This document shows, one piece after another, positions 9,401 to 16,443 of a DNA stretch of 64,000 nt. This stretch comes from Massilia sp. erpn (GTDB lineage Bacteria; Pseudomonadota; Gammaproteobacteria; Burkholderiales; Burkholderiaceae_D), in NCBI RefSeq assembly GCF_024400215.1, contig NZ_CP053748.1:1302001-1366000 (forward strand). The letters are read 5' to 3'. The notes beneath the pieces are model-generated. The model saw nothing but the letters and a program-made list of their open reading frames with translations. It was not told where the DNA came from and ran no database searches. The position numbers and the translations under genes are program-made. How positions within the stretch are numbered: the stretch's first letter is position 1; each line of letters begins with the position of its first letter.

Positions 9401-12216
9401 GCGTCCAGGCTGATATAGGCTTCATAGGGCAGGAACACCAGCGTCAGCAGGCCATGCGCGAACTGCAGGCCGCTGCGCCGCAGCGAGGCGCGCAGGTGCT
9501 GCTCCCACAGCGTGTCGGCCGGCTTGTTGCCCAGATCGTAGAGGGCGCTCACCAGTGGCGGCAGGAAGATAATGGCCAGCACGGCGGCGGTCCAGAACCA
9601 GGGATGGTGCAGGGCGCTGAAAGCCAGCAGCAGTGCGGCCATGAGCACCGGCGCCACCAGGCTGCGACGCAGATTGTCGAACAGCTTCCAGCGCGACAGG
9701 GCCGACAGCGGATTGCGCTCGCGCCGGCCGCCGCGCAGCGGCACCGGCCCGGCCAGCCAGGACAGCAGTTGCCAGTCGCCGCGCACCCAGCGCTGGCGCC
9801 GGCTGACGTCGTCGTGGTAGCGCGCCGGATACTGCTCGTACAGCTGGGCGTCGCTGACCAGGCCGGCGCGCAGATAGCAGCCTTCCAGCAGGTCGTGGCT
9901 GAGGATGCGGTTGTCGGGCAGGCGCTCGCCCAGCACCTCCTCGAACACATCGACATCGTAGATGCCCTTGCCGATAAAGGAGCCTTCGAAGAACACGTCC
10001 TGGTACACGTCGGACACGGTGCGCGTGTAGGGATCGATGCCCGGCTCGCCGCCGCACAGGCGTTCGTACAGAGAGGCTTGTTCGCTGGGCAGGCTGACCG
10101 CCACGCGCGGCTGCAGGATGCCGTAGCCTTCCACCACGCGCCGCGTGTGCTGCTCGATGCGCGGCTGGTTCAGCGGATGGCGCATGGTAGCGATGAACTG
10201 GCGCGCTGCGTCGCGCGGCAGTTGGGTGTCGGTGTCGAGCGTGATGATGTATTTGAAGCTGTCCAGGTCTTCGGTCTCGCCCTCCACCAGCGCGAACTTG
10301 TCGCGCGCGCCGCCGCGCAGGAAGCGGTTCAGGTCGGACAGCTTGCCGCGCTTGCGCTCCTGCCCCATCCACACGCCCTCGGCGCGGTTCCACAGGCGCG
10401 GCCGGTGCAGCAGCAGGAAGGGGCGCATGGCCTGGCCGTTGCCCGCCACCGCCAGCGGTTCCGGCACGCCGTTCGGCGCTTCCGGCGGTGCGGGCGGTGG
10501 CGCATATTTTTCGTTCAGGCTGCGGATATGGGATTGCGCCTGTTCCAGCAAGCCCGCATCGTCCGGCATCACCTCCTCGCGCGCGTCGGCGAAATCGGTC
10601 AGCAGGCAGTAGCGCAGGTTCGGATCGCGGTTGGCGAGGAAGCGCACTTCCAGCTGCTCGCACAGCTCGGCCACATTGTCCTTGCTGAAGAGCAGGGTCG
10701 GCACCACCACCATGGTGCGCGCATCCGACGGCACGCCTTCCTTGAAGTCCATGCGCGGCAAGGGATGGGGGCGGGTCAGCAGGGTCGCGGCCCAGTTCAC
10801 CAGCGCCAGCGCCAGCTGGCTGCTGCCCATCAGGCCCAGCGCCGCCACCAGCGCCAACTGCCAGGGTTCGGCGCCGTCGCGCAGGGCGCGACCCAGCATC
10901 AGGGCCGTGACCAGCAGCGAAATGGCGGCGATCGCGCCCAGATAGGTCGCCAGCGGCGCGGCGCGCGCGGCTTTCTGCAGCGCGGCCCAGGAAGGCAGGC
11001 GCATCTCGGCCCGCTTTTCCAGCAGCGGCAGGCCGCGGCCGATCAGGTAGAAACCGATATGCGACAGGCGCGCTTCGCTGCCATTACCCTCATGCAGGCG
11101 CGCCAGTTCCAGCGCCTGCTGCGCCACTTCCACTTCCGTCAGCGGCGAGCGGCGCGCCACTTTCTCGACCACGTGGCGGTACTGGTCGCGCGTGGCGAAA
11201 TCCATGGCGCCATACACATTCGCAGGATCCTGGCGCAGCACCTGCTCCACCGCACTCATGGTCTCGACAAACTCCTGCCAGTCCATGGTGCCGAGGAAGC
11301 GCAGGCTGCCGATGCTGTTGGCGATCGAGACCTGGTCGGCAGCCTGCTGCTGGATCTCGATCTGGATCTGCTGCTCGATGGTTTGCTCGCTCTCGGCCAG
11401 CTTGTAGGTGATCCAGTTCAGCGCCAGCGTCAGGGCCGGGCTCTGGCCCTGCAGGCGGCGCGTCAGCTCGGCCACGAAGGCGCTGGTAATGGGTGGATTG
11501 GAGCGCGCCATATCGGCCACCAGTAAAATCAGGCCGCTGGAATTCTTGTCGGCCACCTCCACCATCTGGTCGGCCCAGGTATTGGCTAGATCGCGCTGCA
11601 CGCGGTTCTCGGCCACGCGCGCCGCCACGCGGCGCAGGTTCTCGATCAGGGCCAGGCGCAGCATGATGGGAATGGCCCACAGCTCGCCCAGCTTGAGCGG
11701 CGCTTCCTCCTGGTAGGCATCGACAAAGCGGCACAGGCTTTCCGGGTCGACGCGGCCGTCGCCGTGGGCGATGATTTCCAGCGCGATCTGGTAGGCGCGC
11801 GGCGTGCCTTGCGGCGCGCCCTTGGCCAGGCGTGGCAACTCCTTGCTGTAGTGCTTGGGCAAATGGCGGCGCGCGGTGCGGATCTGCTCTTCGATCAGGT
11901 AGAAATTATCCAGCAGCCATTCGGAGGCGGGCGTGATCTGGCGCCCGCTCTTCACCGCCGCCGTCAGCTCCTCGCAGGTGATGGTGATGACGGCACTGTT
12001 TTCGGCCAGGCGCGAGAGCAGCCGGTCGCGTCCGCCTTGCTGGCTCAGCTCATGGCTGCGCGCCAGGAAGCGGCCGTGGTGCGCCATCTGCTGCGCGCTG
12101 TACAGTTCGGCGCGCAGCGGCGAATCGTCATCCCGGTCCGCGCTATGCAACTGGCCCGGCACAGACTCCCGGAACCCGGCCTGCATGCCGGGCACGAATT
12201 TGGTGAAATCGATCAA
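3466..12216 (-). CDS. ndvB: Cyclic beta-1,2-glucan synthase-like GT84/GH94 giant protein (NdvB/ChvB type)
   Basis: 2916 aa, the size of NdvB/ChvB (about 2800-2900). An N-terminal helical region precedes two TM segments at about residues 420-480. A GT84 glycosyltransferase domain follows, with the metal-binding stretch ITLDTDTQLPRDA near 660 and QRWVRGDWQ near 813. Further TM helices lie at about 855-1015. The rest is the periplasmic part, with a glycoamylase-like region and then tandem carbohydrate-binding and GH94 phosphorylase domains. The catalytic-type motif CDWNDGMD is near residue 2605. The enzyme makes cyclic osmoregulated periplasmic glucans from UDP-glucose, and the GH94 part sets ring length. 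The start is TTG at 12216, with GAGG six bases upstream. The stop TGA lies inside the flank module of repeat copy 1. No ndvA-type exporter is adjacent. Linkage type (1,2 versus other) is inferred from family. Confidence 0.88.
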   Translation of the reverse strand: MIDFTKFVPGMQAGFRESVPGQLHSADRDDDSPLRAELYSAQQMAHHGRFLARSHELSQQGGRDRLLSRLAENSAVITITCEELTAAVKSGRQITPASEWLLDNFYLIEEQIRTARRHLPKHYSKELPRLAKGAPQGTPRAYQIALEIIAHGDGRVDPESLCRFVDAYQEEAPLKLGELWAIPIMLRLALIENLRRVAARVAENRVQRDLANTWADQMVEVADKNSSGLILLVADMARSNPPITSAFVAELTRRLQGQSPALTLALNWITYKLAESEQTIEQQIQIEIQQQAADQVSIANSIGSLRFLGTMDWQEFVETMSAVEQVLRQDPANVYGAMDFATRDQYRHVVEKVARRSPLTEVEVAQQALELARLHEGNGSEARLSHIGFYLIGRGLPLLEKRAEMRLPSWAALQKAARAAPLATYLGAIAAISLLVTALMLGRALRDGAEPWQLALVAALGLMGSSQLALALVNWAATLLTRPHPLPRMDFKEGVPSDARTMVVVPTLLFSKDNVAELCEQLEVRFLANRDPNLRYCLLTDFADAREEVMPDDAGLLEQAQSHIRSLNEKYAPPPAPPEAPNGVPEPLAVAGNGQAMRPFLLLHRPRLWNRAEGVWMGQERKRGKLSDLNRFLRGGARDKFALVEGETEDLDSFKYIITLDTDTQLPRDAARQFIATMRHPLNQPRIEQHTRRVVEGYGILQPRVAVSLPSEQASLYERLCGGEPGIDPYTRTVSDVYQDVFFEGSFIGKGIYDVDVFEEVLGERLPDNRILSHDLLEGCYLRAGLVSDAQLYEQYPARYHDDVSRRQRWVRGDWQLLSWLAGPVPLRGGRRERNPLSALSRWKLFDNLRRSLVAPVLMAALLLAFSALHHPWFWTAAVLAIIFLPPLVSALYDLGNKPADTLWEQHLRASLRRSGLQFAHGLLTLVFLPYEAYISLDAIVRTGWRLLISRKHLLEWRASALLRSGADLGSSWRRMWISPLLAMAAGAALAFWHPRALSAALIFLFAWFAAPVVAWWISRPILREQTQLTEEQTRFLHLLARKTWAWFDTFVGPEDNWLPPDNMQERPTQTVAHRTSPTNMGLSLLANLSAHDFGYISGGQLLARTEHTLRSMEKLERHQGHFYNWYDTVSMQPLLPIYISTVDSGNLAGHLLVLQPGLDALQDQPILGPRLADGVATTWLVLEEALAAAGHARPQGWDALRALASPEQPWYPATLQEWRDWLSALLRTAEAMQGDAALSDANAAMWAAALLQQLRAVSAELGVLAPWIGAASGPPAQGEAVADTFTRVPTLRELAAMDGGAVLPAEGSLASAAADDPVRQGAQAARARLQQIAALRQLAQQFEHPEFGFLYNPTTNLLAIGYNLSERRLDASYYDLLASEVRLASFVAVAQGQLPQEHWFALGRQLCIVHGQPVLLSWSGSMFEYLMPLLVMPTYPSTLLDQTYQSVIAAQIEYGKQRSVPWGISESGYNTTDAALNYQYRAFGVPGLGLKRGLGDDVVVAPYACMLGLMVDADASCQNLQKMAGLGFMGRYGFYEAIDYTPARLPRGQNHAVIKSYMVHHQGMGLLALSYLLHDRPMQRRFESDPLLQSTLLVLQERSPQAGAFHSNSAEQAAIRATAPEQAMPMRILTQPNTTVPETQLLSNGRYHVMVTNAGGSYSRWRELSVTRWREDSTRDNWGQFCYVRDLDDGAFWSTTYQPTLAEPRRFEVIFSEGRAEFRRTDREIELYTEMVVSPEDDIEMRRTRITNQSNRRRTIEVTSFAEVVMAPAAADAAHPAFSKLFVQTEIVPDESAILCTRRPRGKGEHTPYLLHVMTVHDAQVLGVFYETDRARFIGRGNTAQAPRAMLEEEELSGSQGSVLDPIVAIRYRIVLEPDQAAIVDIVTGMTDTRDGAQYLIDKYQDRHMADRVFELAWTHSQVVLRQLNASEADAQLYGRLANHVIYPNPALRAEAAVLIRNQRGQSGLWAYAISGDLPIVLLQMKDPANIELARQMVQAHAYWRLKGLVVDLVIWFEDLSGYRQALHDQIIGLIASGIDAQAIDRPGGIFVRPFDQISAEDRILLQTVARAILVDSRGTLAEQIKRASPAPLRMPPLVADSRGQYDDAGPHTRQPHGLLLGNGIGGFTPDGREYAIVTGPGRRTPAPWSNVLANPQFGSVVSESGQAYTWHENAHEFRLTPWHNDPVSDASGEAFYLRDEESGQFWSPTALPARGSGDYLTRHGFGYSVFEHTEAGVTSAMTSFVALDAPVKYTLLKVRNDSPIPRRLSVTGYVEWVLGDMRSRSGMHIVTEADPVSGALFAKNAYNTEFQGRVAFFHTDAGARSHTADRAEFIGRNGSLAQPAALRRVRLSGKTGSALDACAAIHAPFELMPGEETEIVFVLGLGGRRNADASTMVQKHGGAAAAHAALAAVQAHWDEVLGAVQVQTPDPALDVIANGWLMYQTIACRMWARSGYYQSGGAFGFRDQLQDAMAMVHTQPQLLREHLLLCAAHQFVEGDVQHWWHPPSDRGVRTHCSDDYLWLPLAAARYVVSTGDLSVLDESAPYLEGRPVNPDEDSYYDMPGRSGQSGNLYEHCQRAIRNGLRFGAHGLPLIGSCDWNDGMDKVGEEGKGESVWLAFFLYEVLQRFAEVAQQRGDQAFAGECHEQAQRLAANVEQHAWDGEWYRRAYFDDGTPLGSRENEECQIDSISQSWGMLSGAASRERVEGAMRQVDARLVRRDYGLIQLLDPPFDKADLNPGYIRGYVPGVRENGGQYTHAAIWTVMAFARMGELDKAWELMRMINPVSHGADAESCAVYKVEPYVVTADVYAVAPHVGRGGWSWYTGSSGWMYRLIVESLLGLTRQADSLTLAPLIPDDWDGFALRYRHGASVYAITVQRGEEASLAIDGIPQSGPQIPLHDDGREHQVTLRLPRRTRTV

Positions 12217-12341
12217 AACGGCCTCGCTTCCTTGAGCCGATGCTGCGTCCCCTTGGGGGGACTAGCAGTATGGGTCAGCCCATCTTAAGCAGGCGCACGC
12301 CAGACGACAGTGCGCTAGCGTACACATGCGCGGAAGCAAAG

Positions 12342-12416
12342 GTTTGATCCAGATCAGCAAATGTCCCACCCTGGTGCCTGACACCAGGGTGGGACATTTG
12401 CTGATGCAGATCAAAC
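12342..12416. repeat. Palindromic intergenic repeat, copy 2 (75-bp near-perfect palindrome)
   Basis: Two 35-nt arms with three mismatches flank a CCTGA loop. The inner part shares AATGTCCCACCCTGGTG with the other copies. The outer ends contain FNR-box-like sequences: TTGAT-CCAG-ATCAG at 12344-12357 and CTGAT-GCAG-ATCAA at 12401-12414, each one base from TTGAT-N4-ATCAA. It lies downstream of the cysteine desulfurase fusion gene (beyond that gene's terminator) and upstream of the glucan synthase gene, which starts at 12216. It may therefore sit in the promoter region of the latter. Confidence 0.9.
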
Positions 12417-12424
12417 GGCGGGGG

Positions 12425-12452
12425 CAAAAAAACGGCGGCCGAGGCCGCCGTA
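12425..12452 (-). terminator. Intrinsic terminator of the cysteine desulfurase fusion gene
   Basis: On the minus strand ACGGCGGCC-TC-GGCCGCCGT is followed directly by TTTTTTT, 22 bp after the stop codon at 12474. The 9-bp GC-rich stem plus seven U residues is a textbook intrinsic terminator. Confidence 0.85.
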
Positions 12453-12473
12453 AAGGACAGAACAGATAGGCGC

Positions 12474-14456
12474 TCAGGCAGCCAGCGCCAGGATGGGGGC
12501 GGCGGCGGACATGGCCATGCCGCCCGCCAGGTGCCAGCATTGGCTGTGGCCGAGGCGGCGCAGGCAGTGCACGGCCTTGGCGCTGCGGTTGCCGCTGCGG
12601 CAGAAGAAGACCAGGGGCTGGCTGGGGTTGTGCTGCCAGGCTTCGATCTGCTGCGCCAGGCGGCTGAGCGGGATGTTGAGCGCGGCGCGGCCGCCGGGGC
12701 CGCCGGCGCTGGCGGCGTGTTCATACGCTTCGCGCACATCGACCAGCAGCACATTGGGATTGCTTTGCAGGAAGGCGGCCAGGCCGGCGGCGTCCAGGTT
12801 GACATCGTCGGCGGCAGTCTGGCCAGCCCGCGCTTCGGCGCGCAGGCTGGTACAGAAGGCACTCTGGGCTTCGCTGGCGGGACAGATCAGGCTGTCGGCG
12901 CCCAGCAGTTCGGTCAGCGGCGCCAGCGCAGCCTGGCCGGTGAAGGCGTGGCGCACGGCGGCCGGCGTCAGCGTGGTCTGCGCCGCGTCGGCGCGGCCCA
13001 GCAGGTAGATGGTGGCGTCGGCCACGCGGCAGGGCAGCAGCAGGCGCGCGCCCAGGCGCACCGGCGCGGCGGCGACGGCGGCATCGGTGCGCAGGCTGGC
13101 GCCCAGGGTGTAGCCGCCGCTGTGCAGCAGCGCGTCAATGCGCGCCTGCAGTTCCGGCTGGGCATCGATCACGGCGGCAGTGCGGCTGGCGGCGTCGAGC
13201 ACCAGCCAGCTGTGGCGGCCGGCATAGCTCAGCTGCACCACGCCATCGGCTGCCGGCGGGACTTTGGCGTCGGGCAGCAGGCCAGCGCTGCGCAGCGCGG
13301 CGCCGCAGCGTTCGATGCGGGCGCAGGCATCGTCGATGGTGGCGCTGTCGATGGTGGCGCCGAAGGACATGCGGATGGCGCTGCTGCTGCGCCAGTCGGG
13401 CAGGCCCATGGCTTGCAGCACATAGCTGGGCGCGGCCTTGGCGGCGGAGCAGGCGCTGCCCGAGCTGACGCGCACGGCGGCGGCGTCGAAGACATCGAGC
13501 AGTTCGCGCGAGGCCAGGCCCGGCACGGAAAAGTTCAAGGTGGTCGGCAGCGTATGCTCAAAAGCGGCGTTGAAGACGATGCCGGGCAGGGCGCGGCGCA
13601 GGCTGACCGCCAGGCGTTCGCGGAAGCCGCTCAGCTCGGCATGGCTGCGGAAGGTCTTGCCCTCTTCCAGCGCATGCAGCACGGCGCCCAGCGCGGCGAT
13701 GCCGGCCATATTCTCGGTGCCGGAGCGCAGCCCGGTTTCCTGGCCGCCGCCCATGATCAGCGGCGTGAACGGCGCCTCGGCGCGCACATAAAGCATGCCG
13801 ATGCCCTTGGGCGCGAACAGCTTGTGGCCGGAGAACGGCGCGTAATCGATGCGCGTCGCCTGCAGGTTCAGCGCCAGCTTGCCCAGGCCTTGCACGCAGT
13901 CCACCATCCACAGCGCGCTGCTGTCGGCCAGCGCGGCGCCGATGCCGTCCAGATCGGAAATCACGCCGGTTTCATTATTGGCCGCCATGGTGCAGACCAG
14001 GGCCGCTTCCGGCGCCAGCGCGCGCAGCGCATCGAGGTCGTGGCGGCCGCTGGCGTCGACCGGCAGCGCGTACAGCAGCAGGTCCAGGCCGAGCAGGTGG
14101 TTCCAGTGCGCCAGCGCTTCCGGCACGGCCTTGTGTTCGGTGGCGCCATACACCAGCAGGCTGCCCACGCGCTGGCCGGCAGCGCGCCGGTCGCGGATCG
14201 CGCACAGGGCCGACAGCACGGCGGTCTGGATGCCTTCAGTGGCGCCGCTATTGAAGATCAGGCGGCCTTCGCCCACGCCCAGCAGGCGGCGCGCGCAGGC
14301 GCGCGCATCGTCCATCAGCGCCTTGGCCTTCAGGCCGGCGCCGTGGCTGCTGCTGGGATTGCCAAAACCTTCGCCCATGGCGTGCAGGGCGGCGTCGATG
14401 GCGGCGGGCAGAACCGCGGTAGTGGCGTTTCCGTCAAGATAGATTTCGGTGCTCAT
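12474..14456 (-). CDS. Cysteine desulfurase fused to a degenerate MBL-like domain and a rhodanese domain
   Basis: 660 aa. Residues 1 to about 395 are a class V PLP enzyme of the NifS/IscS group: IYLDGNATTAVLP at the N-terminus, an SGHKLFAPKG Schiff-base lysine near 209, and SSGSACSAAK with the persulfide-forming Cys near 333. Residues about 405-520 resemble the opening of a metallo-beta-lactamase/persulfide dioxygenase (SWLVLDAASRTAAVIDAQPE), but where HxHxDH should follow there is only LRTDAAVAAAP, so zinc binding seems lost. Residues about 545-650 are a rhodanese domain with an active-site loop CRSGNRS (Cys near 617). The order suggests sulfur taken from cysteine is passed in cis to the rhodanese Cys. 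ATG 14456 is preferred to a TTG at 14471. An Lrp-type regulator is divergent, 120 bp away. The acceptor of the sulfur is unknown. Confidence 0.82.
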   Translation of the reverse strand: MSTEIYLDGNATTAVLPAAIDAALHAMGEGFGNPSSSHGAGLKAKALMDDARACARRLLGVGEGRLIFNSGATEGIQTAVLSALCAIRDRRAAGQRVGSLLVYGATEHKAVPEALAHWNHLLGLDLLLYALPVDASGRHDLDALRALAPEAALVCTMAANNETGVISDLDGIGAALADSSALWMVDCVQGLGKLALNLQATRIDYAPFSGHKLFAPKGIGMLYVRAEAPFTPLIMGGGQETGLRSGTENMAGIAALGAVLHALEEGKTFRSHAELSGFRERLAVSLRRALPGIVFNAAFEHTLPTTLNFSVPGLASRELLDVFDAAAVRVSSGSACSAAKAAPSYVLQAMGLPDWRSSSAIRMSFGATIDSATIDDACARIERCGAALRSAGLLPDAKVPPAADGVVQLSYAGRHSWLVLDAASRTAAVIDAQPELQARIDALLHSGGYTLGASLRTDAAVAAAPVRLGARLLLPCRVADATIYLLGRADAAQTTLTPAAVRHAFTGQAALAPLTELLGADSLICPASEAQSAFCTSLRAEARAGQTAADDVNLDAAGLAAFLQSNPNVLLVDVREAYEHAASAGGPGGRAALNIPLSRLAQQIEAWQHNPSQPLVFFCRSGNRSAKAVHCLRRLGHSQCWHLAGGMAMSAAAPILALAA

Positions 14457-14541
14457 GGGGCAGGAAGGCAAGGAGATATGGATAGCTTACGCAATTTACC
14501 CGAAAGATTTATTCCAAAATCTCCCTGTATCGCCTAGTATT

Positions 14542-14557
14542 TAGCATGCATATGCTA
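14542..14557. promoter_or_regulatory. Palindrome in the divergent desulfurase/Lrp promoter region
   Basis: TAGCAT-GCAT-ATGCTA is a 16-bp symmetric site, 20 bp before the Lrp-family start codon and 85 bp before the divergent desulfurase start. AT-rich imperfect palindromes of this size are typical Lrp/AsnC operators, so autoregulation and control of the fusion gene are plausible. This is inference from position and symmetry. Confidence 0.45.
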
Positions 14558-14576
14558 CCAATTTCAAATTTCCAGA

Positions 14577-15062
14577 ATGAATAATCTTGACCGCTTCGAT
14601 TATGCGATTCTCGCCGCCTTGCAGGCCGATGGCACCCTGTCGATTGCCGAGCTGGCCGAGCGCGTGGGCCTGTCCAGCACGCCATGCTGGAAGCGCCTTA
14701 AGCGGCTGGAGGAGGACGGTTATATCGAGAGCCGGGTCGCCATCGTCAACCGGCGCAAGGTGGGGCTGCCGGTGACGGTCTTCGTCAGCGTGCGCACCAG
14801 CCAGCACGACGAGAAATGGCTGGCACGCTTCGCCGCCGCCGTCACCGCCCTGCCCGAGGTGCTGGAATTTCACCGCATGAGCGGCGACGTGGATTACCTC
14901 TTGAAGGTGGTCACCACCGATATCGAGGGCTATGACCGCTTTTACAAAAAACTCATCAAGGTGGCCCATCTGACGGGCGTGTCCTCCGCGTTTTCGATGG
15001 AGCAGATCAAGTCGAGCAGCGCGCTGCCGCTCGAATTGCTCTCGCACGGCCTGCCGACTTAG
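14577..15062 (+). CDS. Lrp/AsnC family transcriptional regulator
   Basis: 161 aa, the normal family length. The N-terminal winged helix-turn-helix (residues about 4-60) contains DYAILAALQADGTLSIAELA and VGLSSTPCWKRLKRLEEDGY, the classic AsnC-type HTH in which recognition helix residues SSTPCWKR match Lrp. The C-terminal RAM domain (about 65-150) carries the VLEFHRMSGDVDYLLKVV core that binds amino-acid effectors and mediates octamer formation. It is divergent from the cysteine desulfurase/rhodanese fusion, so a cysteine- or sulfur-responsive role like that of CyuR/DecR-type regulators is attractive, but this rests only on the neighbourhood. The HPP-CBS gene follows 27 bp downstream and may be in the same transcript. 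Confidence 0.93.
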   Translation: MNNLDRFDYAILAALQADGTLSIAELAERVGLSSTPCWKRLKRLEEDGYIESRVAIVNRRKVGLPVTVFVSVRTSQHDEKWLARFAAAVTALPEVLEFHRMSGDVDYLLKVVTTDIEGYDRFYKKLIKVAHLTGVSSAFSMEQIKSSSALPLELLSHGLPT

Positions 15063-15089
15063 CCGGAACATGGGATAATCGGGGGTACG

Positions 15090-16253
15090 ATGTTGAAACC
15101 CTTGCTGGAGCGCTGGCTCCCCCTGCCCCATACCGCCAGTCTGAGCGAACGCCTGCGTGCCTGTACCGGCGCCATGCTCGGCCTGCTGCTGACCGCCGTG
15201 TGCAGCCATTGGCTGCTGGGCGATGCCGCCCTTTATCTGGTGGCGCCGATGGGCGCTTCCGCCGTCCTGCTGTTCTGCCTGCCCGCCAGTCCGCTGGCCC
15301 AGCCCTGGTCCGTGATCGGCGGCAATGTGGTGTCAGGCCTGGTGGGCGCGGCCTGCGTGCGCTGGCTCGGCCCGGGCATGGCCTGCGCCGCGCTGGCCAG
15401 CTGCGGCGCCATCGCCGCCATGTTCGCGCTGCGCTGCCTGCATCCGCCCGGCGGCGCGGTGGCCCTGACCACGGTGATCGGCGGCCCGGCCGTGCATGCG
15501 GCCGGCTTCGGCTTCGCGCTCGGGCCGGTGTTGCTGAACTCGGCCGTGATGGTGCTCGGCGCCGTCCTGTACAACAACCTCAGCGGCCGGCGCTATCCGC
15601 ATGCCCAGCATGCGCCGCCCAATCCGCACGCCACGCGCGACCCGCTGCCCACCGGCCGCCTCGGCTTCCAGCCCGCCGACCTGGACGCGGTGCTGCGCCA
15701 GTACGGCCAGGTGCTCGACGTCAGCCGCGACGACCTGGAAAGCATCATCCAGCAAACCGAGATGCGCGCCTACCAGCGCCGCTTCGGCCAGATCCGCTGC
15801 GCCAGCATCATGTCGCAGGACGTGGTGACGGTGGAATTCGGCACGCCGCTGGCGGCCGCCTGGCAGCTGATGCAGCACCACCGCGTGGCCGCCCTGCCCG
15901 TGCTCAATCCGGGCCGGCGCGTGATCGGCATCGTGACCCAGGGCGACTTCCTGCGGCATAGCGGCCTGGACGACTTCACCAGCCTGCCGGCGCGCCTGCG
16001 CCACTTCCTGCAGCCCAGCGGCCGCAGCCACGGCGACAAGCCCGAAGTGGTGGGCCAGATCATGACGACGCACCCGCAGACGGCGGCGCTGGACACGCCC
16101 ATCGCCGACCTGGTGCCGCTGATGGCGGACAGCGGCCTGCACCACATCCCCGTGGTCGACGCGGCCGGCCGCTGCGCCGGCATCCTGACCCAGTCCGACC
16201 TGATGGCCGCCCTGTACGAAAGCCGCCTGGCCGATATGCAGCAGGCCGCCTGA
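15090..16253 (+). CDS. HPP family membrane protein with C-terminal CBS pair
   Basis: 387 aa. The first 170 residues form the four-helix HPP domain, including the name-giving motif RCLHPPGGAVALTTV near residue 115. A linker with a predicted helix (about 190-230) leads to two CBS domains: CASIMSQDVVTVEFGTP near 235, and QIMTTHPQTAALDTPIADLV near 325. HPP proteins in plants and cyanobacteria are nitrite transporters; for the CBS-fused proteobacterial form the substrate is not established. The CBS pair probably binds an adenine nucleotide and gates the channel. The start ATG at 15090 follows a GGGGG Shine-Dalgarno. It is 27 bp behind the Lrp-type regulator and could be co-regulated. Confidence 0.88.
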   Translation: MLKPLLERWLPLPHTASLSERLRACTGAMLGLLLTAVCSHWLLGDAALYLVAPMGASAVLLFCLPASPLAQPWSVIGGNVVSGLVGAACVRWLGPGMACAALASCGAIAAMFALRCLHPPGGAVALTTVIGGPAVHAAGFGFALGPVLLNSAVMVLGAVLYNNLSGRRYPHAQHAPPNPHATRDPLPTGRLGFQPADLDAVLRQYGQVLDVSRDDLESIIQQTEMRAYQRRFGQIRCASIMSQDVVTVEFGTPLAAAWQLMQHHRVAALPVLNPGRRVIGIVTQGDFLRHSGLDDFTSLPARLRHFLQPSGRSHGDKPEVVGQIMTTHPQTAALDTPIADLVPLMADSGLHHIPVVDAAGRCAGILTQSDLMAALYESRLADMQQAA

Positions 16254-16443
16254 GTGGCCTGAAGCGCGGACTTCGTCGCGGCGCATCGCGCCGTGCCGGG
16301 GCGGCGCCGCACGCGCCAAACAACAGCCGCAGACGCCGGCCAGGTGCATAGTGGCAAGACAAGCACTTTTTCCTTCCGGCCAGAACACCGTTTCGCGTAT
16401 GCTAGGCAGCTTCTTTCTGTTCCCCTCACTCACAGGAAAACCC

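Noticed and set aside
3781-11526. Long plus-strand frames opposite the glucan synthase
   Set aside because: Same shadow effect; composition dominated by Ala/Gly/Arg/His and no start signals or domains.
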